Assembly: GCF_027887165.1 (NCBI RefSeq)
Contig: NC_077228.1
Coordinates: forward strand, 179,805,697-179,869,696
Reading direction: 5' to 3'
DNA length: 64,000 nt
Source of the DNA: Monodelphis domestica
Taxonomy: Eukaryota > Chordata > Mammalia > Didelphimorphia > Didelphidae
A model generated the notes under the pieces. That model did no database searches. It was not told the origin of the DNA and saw nothing but the letters and a program-made list of their open reading frames with translations. Position numbers and translations under genes: made by a program. Positions 41,501-51,469 of the stretch are shown here, piece after piece. How positions within the stretch are numbered: position 1 is the stretch's first letter; every line of letters begins with the position of its first letter.

Positions 41501-44416
41501 GGCAACTGCATCTGGGGTTGGATTACCAGGACAAAGAGAGCCAGAAAAATCCTCATGACACCAGGCAACCAGTGCCAGGGAGGGGAGGTCACTGCGGCTC
41601 GTTCATCCCGCCCGGGAAAGAATGGGGCATCCCCCGGGATAATAATTTGCCCCACTGCGTGTCTGAGACTGGCTCCCTACGAAGGTGGGGTGCAGGCTGT
41701 TTTCTGCTCAGGGGTGGTAAATGGAGAAGAGGGGCCGCTGCTCCTACCAGCTCTCTTTATAAAAAGAGCATTGAACACACAGGGAAGAGTGCAGGGAAGG
41801 AGAATACGAAAGGGGAAGGGCTACCCAAGGAACCGAGCATGTTTAGCATCAGGGGTTGGAGACAGACACAAGGGTTGCCTTCTAGCGTCCGTCTGAAGGG
41901 CCATCATGTGGGCATGGGACGGGATCTTTCTGGCCCTGGCAGATAGAATGGGGAGTGATGGGGAGGCGCTGCTGTACCATTTTCCAATTGTGTCCAACAT
42001 TTGGGGTTCTCTTGGCAAAGGCACTGAAGTGGCTTGCCATCTCCTTCTCCAGCTCATTTGACAGATGAGGAAACTGAGGCAGGGCTGACTGACTTGCTCA
42101 GGGTCACACAGCCAGGGGGCAGCTATAGAGTGCCAGGATAGGAGCCCAAATGAGTTCAAATCCAGAAGATTCCTACCTTCGCTGGACTTCCGTTATCTGT
42201 AAAATGGGGACAGCACCTAACCCAGGGGGTTATTTGAGAGGACGTGAGAAAATGTGAAAGGCACTGTATGATGATGGGTCTTGATGACAAAGCATTCTGT
42301 GGTGCTGATATGCAGGAAGTGCTCATTCAGTTTGTTTTAGAAGCCATGCCCCAACCCCCAGTGGGCAAACACCGTCGTACTTACATATTTCCAGCCCAGA
42401 GTGGTTTTGCAGTTTTCACAGTAGATGTCTGCAACCGCGTGCAGCCCCGTTAGCAACACTCGCTCCTCTGCAGGTCCACAGCCCACATTAACTCTGTGCC
42501 AAAGAGGGGGGGAAGAAGAGGGAGATGAGTACCAGCAGCATCTGCATCCTCAATTCTTGAGCTGAGCTACCTGCAAAAATGAATAAGGCCAAGCACTCCC
42601 TACAAAAGCAGCTGCTCACATCCTGGGGAAGGGCTGGGGGCTGGGGGTAGGGAAGAATGACTCGGGATCAAAGCAGGCTGGAGGAAAGTCCAGGGACAAA
42701 ATGACTTCAGACTGGTCCATTCTGGTCCAGTGTGCCCGCTGGAGACAATGGTCTACAGGGCTAGATACTGGCTTGCTGTGGTACAGCCTTCTTTCTTTTC
42801 TATAGGAAAGCTTCCCTTTGCTAGACACACTTCTCTTTCGAACCCAGATCCAAACCCAACAAATTTATGACTGTTAACAAGTATCAGGAAAGATTTAGAG
42901 TTGGAAGGGTTCTCAGAAGTCACCTAGTCTTCGATCCCTCATGTTCTAGATGAAGAAATCAAGGCCCAAAGGAATGAGGTGACTTGCCCAAGGTCACACT
43001 GGGACAGGTGATGGGTAGGACTTGAACCCAGGTTTTTTGACAACAAACCTAGTATCCTTTCCAATGTAATTAATCTCTTTGAAAATAATTCTTGGACAGC
43101 TAGGTGGCACAGTGAATAGAGTTCTGGGGTCAGGAGTCAAGAAGCTTCATCTTCCTTAGTTCGCATCTGATCTGATCTCAAATACTTACGTGATCCTGGG
43201 TAAGTCACTATTCTATTCTCCTCACCCGTATAAAATAAGCTAAAGAAGGAAATGGCAAACCTCCAATATCTTTGCCAAGAAAATCTCAAAATGGGGTCAC
43301 AAAGAGTGAGACACAACTGAAAATAACAATAAATTTGTTTTAAAATAGAAAAGTTCTCTTTTTTTGAGCCCGACATCAAGAATGACATCGGGGACAAAGG
43401 ATCTCTAGGACACACAGGAACCTAAGCAGCTAGATGGCCTTGGTCAAGTGTCTGGGTTTTGAGCTCATCCCCTTTACAGGGAGTTTATATCCAATGGGAG
43501 GTCAGTGAATACCTCCCAAATGAGCCCAGATGTACTCGATCTTATCCCTACCTTCTCCAGGGAAACTGTGGCACGTGCCCCGCTGCTTGGGCTGGTGGGG
43601 TGGGCATAGAGCTGCTCTACTAACCTGGCCAACCCTGAGACCTGTCCTTCCTGCTGAGTGTGTTGGACTGTTCCAGGGGGCCTCAGGCTTCCTTACCATT
43701 AAAATGAGCACACTGGGCTAGACTGGGCCTTTTCAACCTAGGATTAAGTCTGTGACCACAAACACACTTGGGAGCTGTCAACGACGTTGGTTCCTTTGTA
43801 ATCAATCTAGCTAGCTCGCTATCTCTATATCTTTATTTAAAAACTTTACTCTGAGAAGAGGTCTCTGATGTCTTCCCATATTGCCATTCTAGACCTCTAA
43901 GAATCCTGTGGGCTCTGTGGAGTTACAAAACTCTCCTGAGGAGGCTGGGGAATGTGTGTGGGGAGGGCAGAGGCAAGGGCTCTCAGGAAACACTTCACCA
44001 TCCTGAAACTCAGAGAGACAGAGGGGGAGAGAGCGAGCAAGCATGTGTGTAAGCGAGAGAAAGAGAGAGGGAAAGATGGGGAACACGCAGAGAGATGACA
44101 TTTTAATTTGGAAGCTATTCCTCTGTCTCTCTAGTCCCTCCCACCACCCTCTCCCAAAATAGAAAAACAAATATCCCTGAGGTGACCATCAGAAGCAAAG
44201 CAGGGAACATAATCCTCCACGGACTGTATTTTTTAATTTATGTCCTCCTAGGCAGGGTCTCATCAGAACAGGAGCTGCAGCTCCTACTGTTTAATTATCC
44301 TCCAGGGTTGCTTTTTCCATCTTCCAAAGATGCAAAGAACAATTTAATGCCACTTCCAAAAGAGACACTCACACTGAATTAAAGAGGTAAGCTCGTCCTT
44401 GACTTCCTTGGAACGA
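38498..44416 (-). CDS. YPEL2: YPEL2, partial coding region (last three coding exons, spliced)
   Basis: Yippee-like proteins are small, highly conserved, zinc-binding proteins of the nucleus and centrosome/mitotic apparatus; their biochemical role is poorly defined. Read on the minus strand, exons 44416-44373, 42493-42385 and 38587-38498 join in frame (phases 0, 2, 0) to give residues 40-119: [15 protein letters not shown], then [18 protein letters not shown]...[12 protein letters not shown], then [20 protein letters not shown]...KDNGWD and TGA. The CENC pair (about residues 79-82) is half of the Yippee zinc site; the N-terminal CxxC pair is on an exon not seen here. From memory of the paralogues, EHAF (not EQAF), IYCENC and [13 protein letters not shown] point to YPEL2 rather than YPEL1, 3, 4 or 5. 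All donors are GT and acceptors AG with pyrimidine tracts. Residues 1-39 are not found up to 64000. Confidence 0.93.
38868..39090 (-). mobile_element. Type B SINE in YPEL2 intron
   Basis: TTGTGACTCCATTTGGGGTT, GTGGTTTGCCACGCCCTTCT, CAGGTGAGGAAACTGAGGCA and GCACTCTATCCGCGGAGCCC. Confidence 0.88.
39575..39690 (+). mobile_element. MIR-like SINE fragment
   Basis: TGTTCAATTCAAACCCCACC and GTGACCTTGGCCAAGTCACT. Confidence 0.6.
39860..40110 (+). mobile_element. Type B SINE, full length
   Basis: GGGCAGCCAGGTGGCAAAGT, GAGTTCAAATCCAGCTTAGA, TCATCTGTACAATTAGGGAG and AGGAGTCTGACTTATTTCAG. Confidence 0.85.
40245..40435 (-). mobile_element. Type A SINE
   Basis: CCCTTACCTTCCATCTTAGA, GGTCACACAGCCAGGAAGTG and GAGCCACCTGGCTGACCC. 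A small GTAACAGTAGTAAG duplication lies inside. 40440-41040 after it is unrecognised. Confidence 0.88.
41043..41235 (+). mobile_element. Type A SINE
   Basis: GGGGCTGCTGGGCGGCTCAG, GGGTTCAAATCTGGCCTCAG, core and GATCTTAAGATGGAAGGTTA. Confidence 0.9.
41975..42150 (-). mobile_element. Type B SINE, shortened
   Basis: AACATTTGGGGTTCTCTTGG, CTTGCCATCTCCTTCTCCAG and GGTCACACAGCCAGGGGGCA. Confidence 0.8.
42150..42290 (+). mobile_element. MIR-like SINE fragment
   Basis: CGTTATCTGTAAAATGGGGA and GAAAATGTGAAAGGCACTGT. It ends about 95 bases from the 109-bp YPEL2 exon. Confidence 0.6.
42385..42493 (-). CDS. YPEL2: YPEL2 internal coding exon, 109 bp
   Basis: It encodes the last base of the split Val codon and then [18 protein letters not shown]...[16 protein letters not shown]. 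The acceptor is CTCTTTGGCACAG and the donor after TAT is GTAAGTAC. It carries the CGP cysteine and the CENC pair of the Yippee zinc-binding fold. The exon ends in phase 0 before EHAF. Confidence 0.94.
42885..43070 (-). mobile_element. MIR-like SINE
   Basis: CTAGATGAAGAAATCAAGGC, GACTTGCCCAAGGTCACACT and ACTTGAACCCAGGTTTTTTG. Confidence 0.75.
43093..43345 (+). mobile_element. Type B SINE, full length
   Basis: GGACAGCTAGGTGGCACAGT, GATCCTGGGTAAGTCACTAT, GGAAATGGCAAACCTCCAAT and GGGGTCACAAAGAGTGAGAC. Confidence 0.88.
43378..43485 (+). repeat. 108-bp direct duplication, first copy
   Basis: Nearly identical to 46621-46728 (two differences seen). Its right half resembles an old MIR core and the left half is not recognised. 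Confidence 0.93.
44373..44416 (-). CDS. YPEL2: YPEL2 internal coding exon, 44 bp
   Basis: This minus-strand micro-exon encodes [14 protein letters not shown] plus the first two bases (GT) of the next Val codon. The acceptor on the minus strand is ...TTGCATTTCAG and the donor is GTGAGTG. The 44-bp size is far too short for ORF finding; recognition rests on the invariant Yippee peptide and on phase agreement with the next exon, which starts with the A that completes GTA. Confidence 0.92.
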
Positions 44417-45319
44417 CTGAAATGCAAGAAAACAAATGCATAGTTAGATACAAATGGCATAGGTCCACCTGTTGGGGAAACCAAGACCTAGCTAGAAAAC
44501 AACCACCCAGATGACTTCAGTGGACTGAGGTTCCGGCAATGTAAAGAACAGAACCAGAGGCAGTCTGGAGGGAGGAGCCTGGGCTGCCAGCACTTAAGAT
44601 GCTCCCAAGCGCTTGTTCGATGAGATGATGGGCAAAGGAAAAATAAAGAGCCTGTGTATGGGTGGCTAAGCTTACTTGAGAGATCATCTACCCCATTTTG
44701 GGTTTCGTTTTTATTTTGTTTTTTGGGGGTGGGGAACTTGTTGGGCTGTCTGTGCTGGGCCTTGAGCAGCAGCTGGGGCAGTTTCACTTCCTGGCACTCC
44801 AACACCAGGAGGGAGCCTGCTGGAGGCCAAGGTTATAGAACAGAGAGCAAACCACCCAAAGCGCCTTGTCACGCGTGCTCCTTCCCCCACATCGATGGAC
44901 ACACATGTGGCGCTGCGATCCACAGAAATGAAGCAGGGCTTCCCCGACCTCCCCATCCCAGAACAGCCCAAGGCTGGAAGCAGGAGAAGCAGGCCCCGTG
45001 CGTGTCTCCCTGGCTCCAGTTACACCGGGATGTCTTGCTGACATGAGCCGGCTAATGTTCTGCATTGCTGCCTGCATTTTTAATGGTTTCTGACAACCAT
45101 CCCCTGAATTAAACATCCTCTACTGCCAGGGGTGCTGGTGGAGAAAGAGCTGCAGGTACCAACTCCTGATCCATCAGCAAGCATAACTGCCTCCCAGGGG
45201 CCAGGGCCAGTTGGCCCTCAAGGAGCTTATAATCAATAGGGGAGAATGTATAGACTGTATACACGTAATCACAAAATGCATGCAATGTTAAGACTGCCTT
45301 AAGCAAAGAACGCTCTAAG
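44417..45319. other. Intron block, no repeat recognised
   Basis: About 900 bp beside the 44-bp exon without SINE or LINE; no additional exon recognised. Confidence 0.45.
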
Positions 45320-45395
45320 CGTGTGTATAGAGGGCCAGAACTGGAGTTTAAGAGGACAGGGTTCAAATCTGATCTCAGACACTATGTGACCCCGA
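45320..45395 (+). mobile_element. SINE fragment
   Basis: GAGGACAGGGTTCAAATCTG and ATCTCAGACACTATGTGACC only. Confidence 0.6.
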
Positions 45396-45949
45396 GGGGC
45401 ACAGCATTCTACCCTGCTATGTTTCTAAAAATGAAATTTTTAATGGAAAACAAAATGAAACAAAACAAAAATCCCAGCCCGGTCTACTCTTCCTGGGGCT
45501 GTTGGAAGGGCCTTTGTATCTGTTCCTTTGTTAAGTCCCCTATGGATATAGGATACTATTGTGAATCTTTATAGCTCCCCACAGCTCTTGTGCAAGGCAT
45601 CATCCTGTTGGGGACCCATGAGATAAAGTATATAAAATCCAACAGAATGCTCCTTATGTCCAGAATATTTTTGTCTTTGCATCACCCCCTGCATGGTGCC
45701 ACACACAAACTAGGCCCTTAGTAATTTCTTTTTTAATTAAATGCTATGTAAGTGTGACACTTGTCTGTTCACACGTGCACACAAATCATGCCTCTTAAAA
45801 GGGGGGGATGGGGGGGGAAGCCTCCTTTTAAGTATCATCTTCTTACTCTTTCACTTAAAACTTGGTCAGTGAGTGAGAGCATCTGCCATCCAGCCAAACT
45901 GGTCTTCTCTCTGTTCCTCACAGCCATCTTGAATCTATTCTTTTTCTTC

Positions 45950-46135
45950 TTTTTCTAAAAAGCCTTTCTGTCTTAGAATCAATACTAAATATTGGCTTGG
46001 TAAGGGCTAGACTATTGGGGTCAAGTGACTTTCGCAAGGTCACACAGCTGGGCAATGTCTGAGGCCATATTTGAATCCAGTACCTCCTGTCTCCTGGCCT
46101 AGCTCTCTATCCACTGAGCCACCTCGCTGCCCTTA
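45950..46135 (-). mobile_element. Type A SINE inside L2
   Basis: AAGCCTTTCTGTCTTAGAAT, AAGGTCACACAGCTGGGCAA and GAGCCACCTCGCTGCCCTTA. Confidence 0.88.
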
Positions 46136-46347
46136 CAGGGCAGGCCTTTCCAATGGCCATTCCCCAGGCCTGGAATGTATTCTCTTTTTGACCTCCACCC
46201 CATGCCCCTGTCTTCCTCTCGTAAACATGCAACTCAAGCATCATGCTCTCTAAAAGAACAGCCTTTCCTGATCGAATGGCCTCCCTCTCAAACCACCTTG
46301 TATTTAATTATTTTGAAATAATTGCATTTTTTCACTTTCTATTTATT

Positions 46348-46471
46348 TTTCTTTTTATTATAATTAAAAATTTTTTATTTATTATGCAAAGCAGACTTCC
46401 CTATTGGTCACTTATGTAAGAGCACACATACAAAACCGAAACCCCCCAACAAAACCATAATACACTGATTC
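46348..46471 (-). mobile_element. L1 3' end fragment with target-site duplication
   Basis: A T-rich start and GACTTCCCTATTGGTCACTT, flanked on both sides by CACTTTCTATTTAT (46334-46347 and 46472-46485). The duplication proves an insertion into L2; the L1 identity is tentative. Confidence 0.65.
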
Positions 46472-46620
46472 CACTTTCTATTTATATACAGATATGTGTC
46501 CTTGTGGTCTTCCCCATTGGAAGGCAAACTTCTGGAGAGTGTGGGTTGTTTTATTCTCTGTATCCTCAGTGGCTAGCATAGTTCCCTAGGAGGGATAACA
46601 CCAAAGAGGGGCTCCCAAGG

Positions 46621-46728
46621 AAGAATGGCATCGGGGACAAAGGATCTCTAGGACACACAGGAACCTAAGCAGCTAGATGGCCTTGGTCAAGTCTCTGGGT
46701 TTTGAGCTCATCCCCTTTACAGGGAGTT
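46621..46728 (+). repeat. 108-bp direct duplication, second copy
   Basis: Partner of 43378-43485, 3.2 kb away across the 44-bp YPEL2 exon. Flanks outside the 108 bases do not match. Confidence 0.93.
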
Positions 46729-48645
46729 AGTCTAGAAGGAAGATCTCTTCCAACACTTTTAGTTCCAGGGTCCCAGATTAGGGTGGTTCGGAGCCCTCTT
46801 GTCCAAGAAACACCCACTATTGGGTCCATGACTTTCAGGTCCATGCTTGCAGCCAAAGAGCAATTGGGGAGCCCAATAGAGCTCCAACCAACCCGCATGG
46901 AAGTGTGTGCGTGGAGAAGTGGAGATGTTTTTTGCTACTGTAGCTAGTAAAAGATCAGGAAAGGAAACCAAGACGGCTTTACCCCAATCAGAGAAGACAA
47001 GTAGGCCACTTTGTGCCATTTGCACACTATTTCCCACCAAGCTGCACGCCAATGTCTTGTTGTTGCCCACTGGAACGTTAAGTGCCAACGTCCCGGCCTT
47101 TAAAGGGCTCTACGTGCTTTCTAGTCTCACCCATCTTCGTATGTACCAGTGTGTGTACGCCAGCAGGGCCCATTATCTCCTCAGTGTGCGGCGCTCAACA
47201 CATACATGCTGAAATCCACTCAATCAGAGGATGGACAGAGAAGAAAGATCCCAAGTGGCCAGGTTACAAGGGTTACCCATGAGCCCTTGGTGCCTCCTTC
47301 TCCCAAGGTTTGCCTGGTGGGGTCAGGACAGTCTTAGCCGGGATCCAGGCCAAAGTCCTTCGGTGGCTTTGAGATCCCAAGCACCAGGGACGTGGGTCAG
47401 AGCAGGGCCGGCTCAGGCGTAGTGGGGAAGAGAAGAAGCATTCCAGGGCGTGCTGAGGGTCTCTGGTAGTATATTATAGGTGGCGTAAGGCGTGAGGAGG
47501 AGCCATCTGGGGCTCAGGAATATTATGAAATAAACTCCCCAAAGTCTTTTCTGATTCTTAGAAGGTTTCTGAGCTCCCCAGCTTCGGGGGAGGAGGGAAG
47601 GGAAGGGAGAATCCCAAGAGAGGCCCCTTCTATTCGGCCAAGGACAAACCCAACCATTCTATGCTGATACAGTATGGAAGCACGCCCTCAGACACCCACA
47701 GAAGATGAATTAGGAGTCTAGGCCAGCGCCTGGATGAGGCTCTGCTTCTCCAGCTTGACATCAGAAGACAGGCCTCGCTCACCCCTTGGGCTTTCACCCT
47801 AGGGGGGGAGGGGGCAGAGGGGAGAGAACTACCACTAAGTCAACATCTGAGAAGGGAAAAGGGACCCTCACAAACAAGACTGTCAGGAAGAAGCCAGGCG
47901 GGTCACTTTGGGGGCTCCCCGCAAGGCCTTCCCTTTGGGCCAGCCTCAAGCTGACGGTTGGGAGCCAGCAGAGGAAGCGAAGGAAGCAATTAGAGAGTTA
48001 AGCAAACAGAATTCCAGACCAGGAGAGAGCTCCAACAGACTAGACTGGAGGCCCATTTGTTTGCTGTCAATCCTGCCAGGCCCCAAGGCAGCTCTTTTCC
48101 AGGTCTTGAAACACCAACTGAGGCTGGCTTTCAGGAAAAGGGTTTTTATAACTCAAAACGTTCTGCCCCTCAAAGTAATAGCTCCTGGCCCGGCCTTGCC
48201 AGCTCTCTCAAAGGAACGGAAAGGACGACGGCTTTCCTATTTGGGGAGCCAAGCCACTTATTACTTATTTTTGGCCACTTGGGCAAGCCTGGGATTGTAC
48301 CAGCGGAGATGCCCGGGTTGGGAGGGGGCCTCACAGCAAGCACCTCCTGGCCGCCCTCCCCCTCGGTTCTGCTCTCAGAGGGCCTGCCTTGTTTTATTCC
48401 AAGGGAGTCTCCATTTTCCAACCTCCACACCACCTGGTAGTTTTTAATCCTCATTTAGCGACCAGATTTTCAAAAGCCCAAATTGTCACCTGGCCTAAGG
48501 AGGGGGCCAAGGACCATGCTAAGGACAAAAGGGAATAAAGTCCCTGCCCTGAAGGAGCCTACATTCTCTATGGGGAGATGCGTACCTACATAGCCGCATA
48601 TAGGATACAGTCATTTTAATGGCTTCTGACAATTATCCCTTGACA
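46729..48645. other. Repeat-poor intron block
   Basis: About 1.9 kb with no SINE or L1, apart from a short dispersed fragment at 48520-48600 (AGTCCCTGCCCTGAAGGAGC). GC-richer; frames on both strands lack known motifs. Candidate for conserved non-coding sequence. Confidence 0.45.
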
Positions 48646-48654
48646 TTAAAAACT

Positions 48655-48845
48655 TTATTAAAAAAAAAACCCACCTTCCCTTCTGTCTAAGAATCCGTAC
48701 TCAGTATCAGTTCTAAGGCAGAAGAGTAAGAGCTAATTAGTAGGGAACTAAGTGACTTGCTAGGAAGTAACTGAAGCTAGTTTTGAACCCAGGACCTATC
48801 AACTTCCAAGCCTGGCTCTCTATCCACTAAACCACTTAGTTGCCC
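48655..48845 (-). mobile_element. Type A SINE
   Basis: CCACCTTCCCTTCTGTCTAA, TTTTGAACCCAGGACCTATC and ACTAAACCACTTAGTTGCCC. Confidence 0.85.
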
Positions 48846-49449
48846 CCTGTTTGTTACTTCTTATTTGTATGGCCTCAGGACAAGTCATCTGAACCCCTCC
48901 TGACCTCCATTCCCATCACTTATAAAATGACCTTTAAAAAACTGGTTCTTTACAGTTCACCCATGATCTAGTACAAAGAACATGTCCAGGAGAGGTTCAA
49001 ATGACATTTAAGAATAGGTCACCTCTCAATTGACTATAATTTTCAAAAAATTAAAATTAAAAAAAATTTAAGGTCACCAATTCATATCAGAGGTTTGACA
49101 AGAAGAAAAGAAGTTTATCCTAAAACAAGAACAAGAAGTTTATCCTAAGACAAGAAGTTATCCTAAAAGTCACAGCAGAAATGCAAAACAGGCTTCATAA
49201 TGGCAAAGAGGGGCCTCAGGGAAAATCAATGGAGCAGGCTTAAAGTCAGTAAAATTTATCTTCCTGTGTTCAAAACTGGCCATAACTGGCTCTGGGGTCA
49301 GGGGATACCAACAGGTAAAAAGAGAGTTTATCTTCTTGGGTGTTGGAAGGGGTGAGCTGCTAGTGTGGCCATCACAAGATCTGGGGCAGAAAGATATTGG
49401 AGATGGATTTTTGGATAGAAAAAGGGGATTGTAGAGAACAAAAAGAGGA

Positions 49450-49570
49450 GAGAAATGGATAGAGAGCCAGGCCCTGGGTTCACCTCTGGCCTCAGACACT
49501 TCCAAGCTATGTGTCCCTGAGCGAGTCATTTAGCCCTTTCTAGTCTTCTGTCTTAGAACAGATAGTAAAA
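49450..49570 (+). mobile_element. SINE fragment
   Basis: GGATAGAGAGCCAGGCCCTG, TGGCCTCAGACACTTCCAAG and a short TTAGAACAGATAGTAAAAC tail. 48960-49450 before it shows nothing certain. Confidence 0.75.
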
Positions 49571-49724
49571 CAAGGAAGAAGAAGGAAGAAGGGAAGACCC
49601 GGGGGTTTGTTTGTTTTTAAGGTGTTGGCTTTAGCCCAACAGAGGTATAGAGGGAGCTAGAACAGCCATGAGGGAAGGGCTTTCTTAGTGTTTGCTTCGA
49701 GCTTGTAAGATCACAGGGGCAAAA

Positions 49725-49850
49725 TAATGTGGTCAAAAGAACTCTGGATCTGGGGCTACAGAAGCTAAGTTCAGAGCCAGGCTTCTTAGCTGTGTAACTT
49801 TGGGCAATCAGTTTCCTCCCCACCTCCTAAACCCCCTTACAGCTCCATTT
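49725..49850 (+). mobile_element. MIR-like SINE fragment
   Basis: AAGAACTCTGGATCTGGGGC and GTAACTTTGGGCAATCAGTT. 49850-50680 after it shows nothing certain. Confidence 0.5.
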
Positions 49851-50684
49851 CCTAGGACTGATTCAGAGCAGACATTCTGTCCCATAAAAAGCCTCCTCTT
49901 ATGCTCTCCAGGGAATCTGAAGAGTGGTTGATGGGGTGATGCAGTCTTAGTTTAGTTTCTCTGTGAGATGAAAGACAGGCTTTTTGCTTTTAGTAGTGGG
50001 ATTTCAGACGTGTGAGATAGAAGGGAATGGCAGGCAAAGATACCTACCTACCCACCTGGGGGTCAAGTGAATCAATCCAGCACTCTGGATAAGCCAGAAC
50101 CCCCCCCCAAACGTCCAGGATTGGGGAACAAAGTTTCAAGCATGGACTGGGTGTACTAGTTGACTTCATAATCTATAAACATTCATCCTTTCCTACCTAA
50201 TTCCTTCTAGGGGTGAGTGGACGAGAATCTCCTGTTTGGGGCCAAAATAAGCTATATTCCTGACCACAGGACTCTAAATCAAAGCTTCTGTCTAGAAAAA
50301 TCAATTGAGCTGGATCCAGCTTGGAAATCACCTTTAAGGGAAGCACACAAAGAAAAACTAGGGAGGGTGACAGAAGGAGAACAATGAAAATGATGAAAAA
50401 TTCCACAATTAGAATCTGAATTCTGTATAAAGGAACTGGAATTACTGAGCAAGGAGGAAGGGGGGGGGGTGTTTAGGTCTAAAAAGAGTTTTCTTTCTTC
50501 TTCACATAAATAGGATCAAGAGGAAATTAACACATTAAAGTAAGAGAAATAATGGGCTAGCCATGAGCACATTTCCTAACTGTGGGAGTGCTAGTGCACA
50601 GTAGACAACATAAGCCTTCTGGGAAGGTGGGAATTCCCCAGGGCCTAATTGCTCTGAGAAGTGGATAAAAAACCCTTAAGTAGG

Positions 50685-51390
50685 GGCAGCTAAGTAGCAT
50701 AGTGGATAGCCAGGACTGGAGTGGGGAAGACTTTGGATTCAAATCTGACCCCACCAAGAATCGGAAACTGAGGGGTGTCCATCAATTGCATAATGGCTGA
50801 ACAAGTTGTAATGGGTTACTGTTGTGCCATGAGAAATGATGAAAAGGATGAGTTAAAAAAAAAAAACTTGTTAAGACTTATATGTATAGATGCAAAGTGA
50901 ATGAGCAGAACCAGGACAACAGTGTAAATAGCAATAGAAATATTGTACAATAATCAAAGGTCTAGAATAACTCCCGATAAAAAATGCTATCCACAGCCAA
51001 AGAATGAATTGCTGGGAGTCAGACTGCAGATCAAAAAACAGATATTTCCTTTGTGAGTTTCTGATTGTATGTGTGATGTGTATCTTCTGTCATAGCATGA
51101 GGAATATATATGGAAATAGGTATTGCATGAAAGCACTGATATAACCTGTTTCAGACTATTTACTACCTCAGGGAGGATGAATGAGGGGGAAATAAGAAGG
51201 AAGAGAATCTGAACTGTAAAATGTCAGAAAAGTTAAAAAAATAAAATAAAAAATCTGGCCTCAGGCATTTTCTAGCTATGTGACACTGGGACAGTTACTT
51301 AACCCCAATCACCTAGCCCTTACATTCTTTTGAATTTGAATCAATACTGGATTCTAGGACAGAAGGTAAGGATTTAAAAAAAAAAGGAGC
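50685..51390 (+). mobile_element. Type A SINE split by an L1 3' end
   Basis: The head GGGGCAGCTAAGTAGCATAG to TTCAAATCTGACCCCAC is at 50685-50756; the core and tail (CTGGCCTCAGGCATTTTCTA to GATTCTAGGACAGAAGGTAA) resume at about 51253. Confidence 0.82.
50757..51252 (+). mobile_element. L1 3' end, plus strand, inside a SINE
   Basis: GAATCGGAAACTGAGGGGTG, GGCTGAACAAGTTGTAATGG, GAGCAGAACCAGGACAACAG and TCTTCTGTCATAGCATGAGG. AAATCTGRCC stands on both sides, a plausible target duplication. Confidence 0.82.
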
Positions 51391-51450
51391 AGCTTTCAAA
51401 AGTTCACTCACTTATCACTTATCTTCAGTATTCTCAGATCTGAGATCTTA

Positions 51451-51467
51451 GGGGGGGGGGGGGGGGA
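51451..51467 (+). repeat. Poly(G) run of about 17
   Basis: An uninterrupted G run in otherwise mixed sequence. Confidence 0.85.
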
Positions 51468-51469
51468 CC

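Larger units (their letters stand above)
38588..42384 (-). other. YPEL2 last intron (3.8 kb)
   Basis: This intron holds SINEs at 38868-39090, 39575-39690, 39860-40110, 40245-40435, 41043-41235, 41975-42150 and 42150-42290. The blocks 39100-39570 and 41240-41970 are GC-richer and without recognised repeats; no exon was recognised in them. Confidence 0.85.
42494..44372 (-). other. YPEL2 intron (1.88 kb)
   Basis: This intron lies between the 44-bp and 109-bp exons. It holds a MIR-like SINE on the minus strand (42885-43070), a type B SINE (43093-43345) and the first copy of a 108-bp direct duplication (43378-43485). The rest shows nothing recognisable. Confidence 0.85.
45640..46610 (+). mobile_element. 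L2 3' end, in pieces
   Basis: 45870-45945 (CCAGCCAAACTGGTCTTCTC), 46140-46330 (CAGGCCTGGAATGTATTCTC, CAGCCTTTCCTGATCGAATG) and 46472-46610 (ATTGGAAGGCAAACTTCTGG, TATCCTCAGTGGCTAGCATA) are successive L2 parts; 45640-45745 is a separate L2 end. Confidence 0.7.

Noticed and set aside
41416-41946. 176-residue frame in the last YPEL2 intron
   Set aside because: No known motif, no repeat-derived or conserved peptide that I recognise; GC-rich sequence keeps frames open.
47908-48447. 179-residue frame in the upstream intron
   Set aside because: No domain recognised and no supporting splice pattern.
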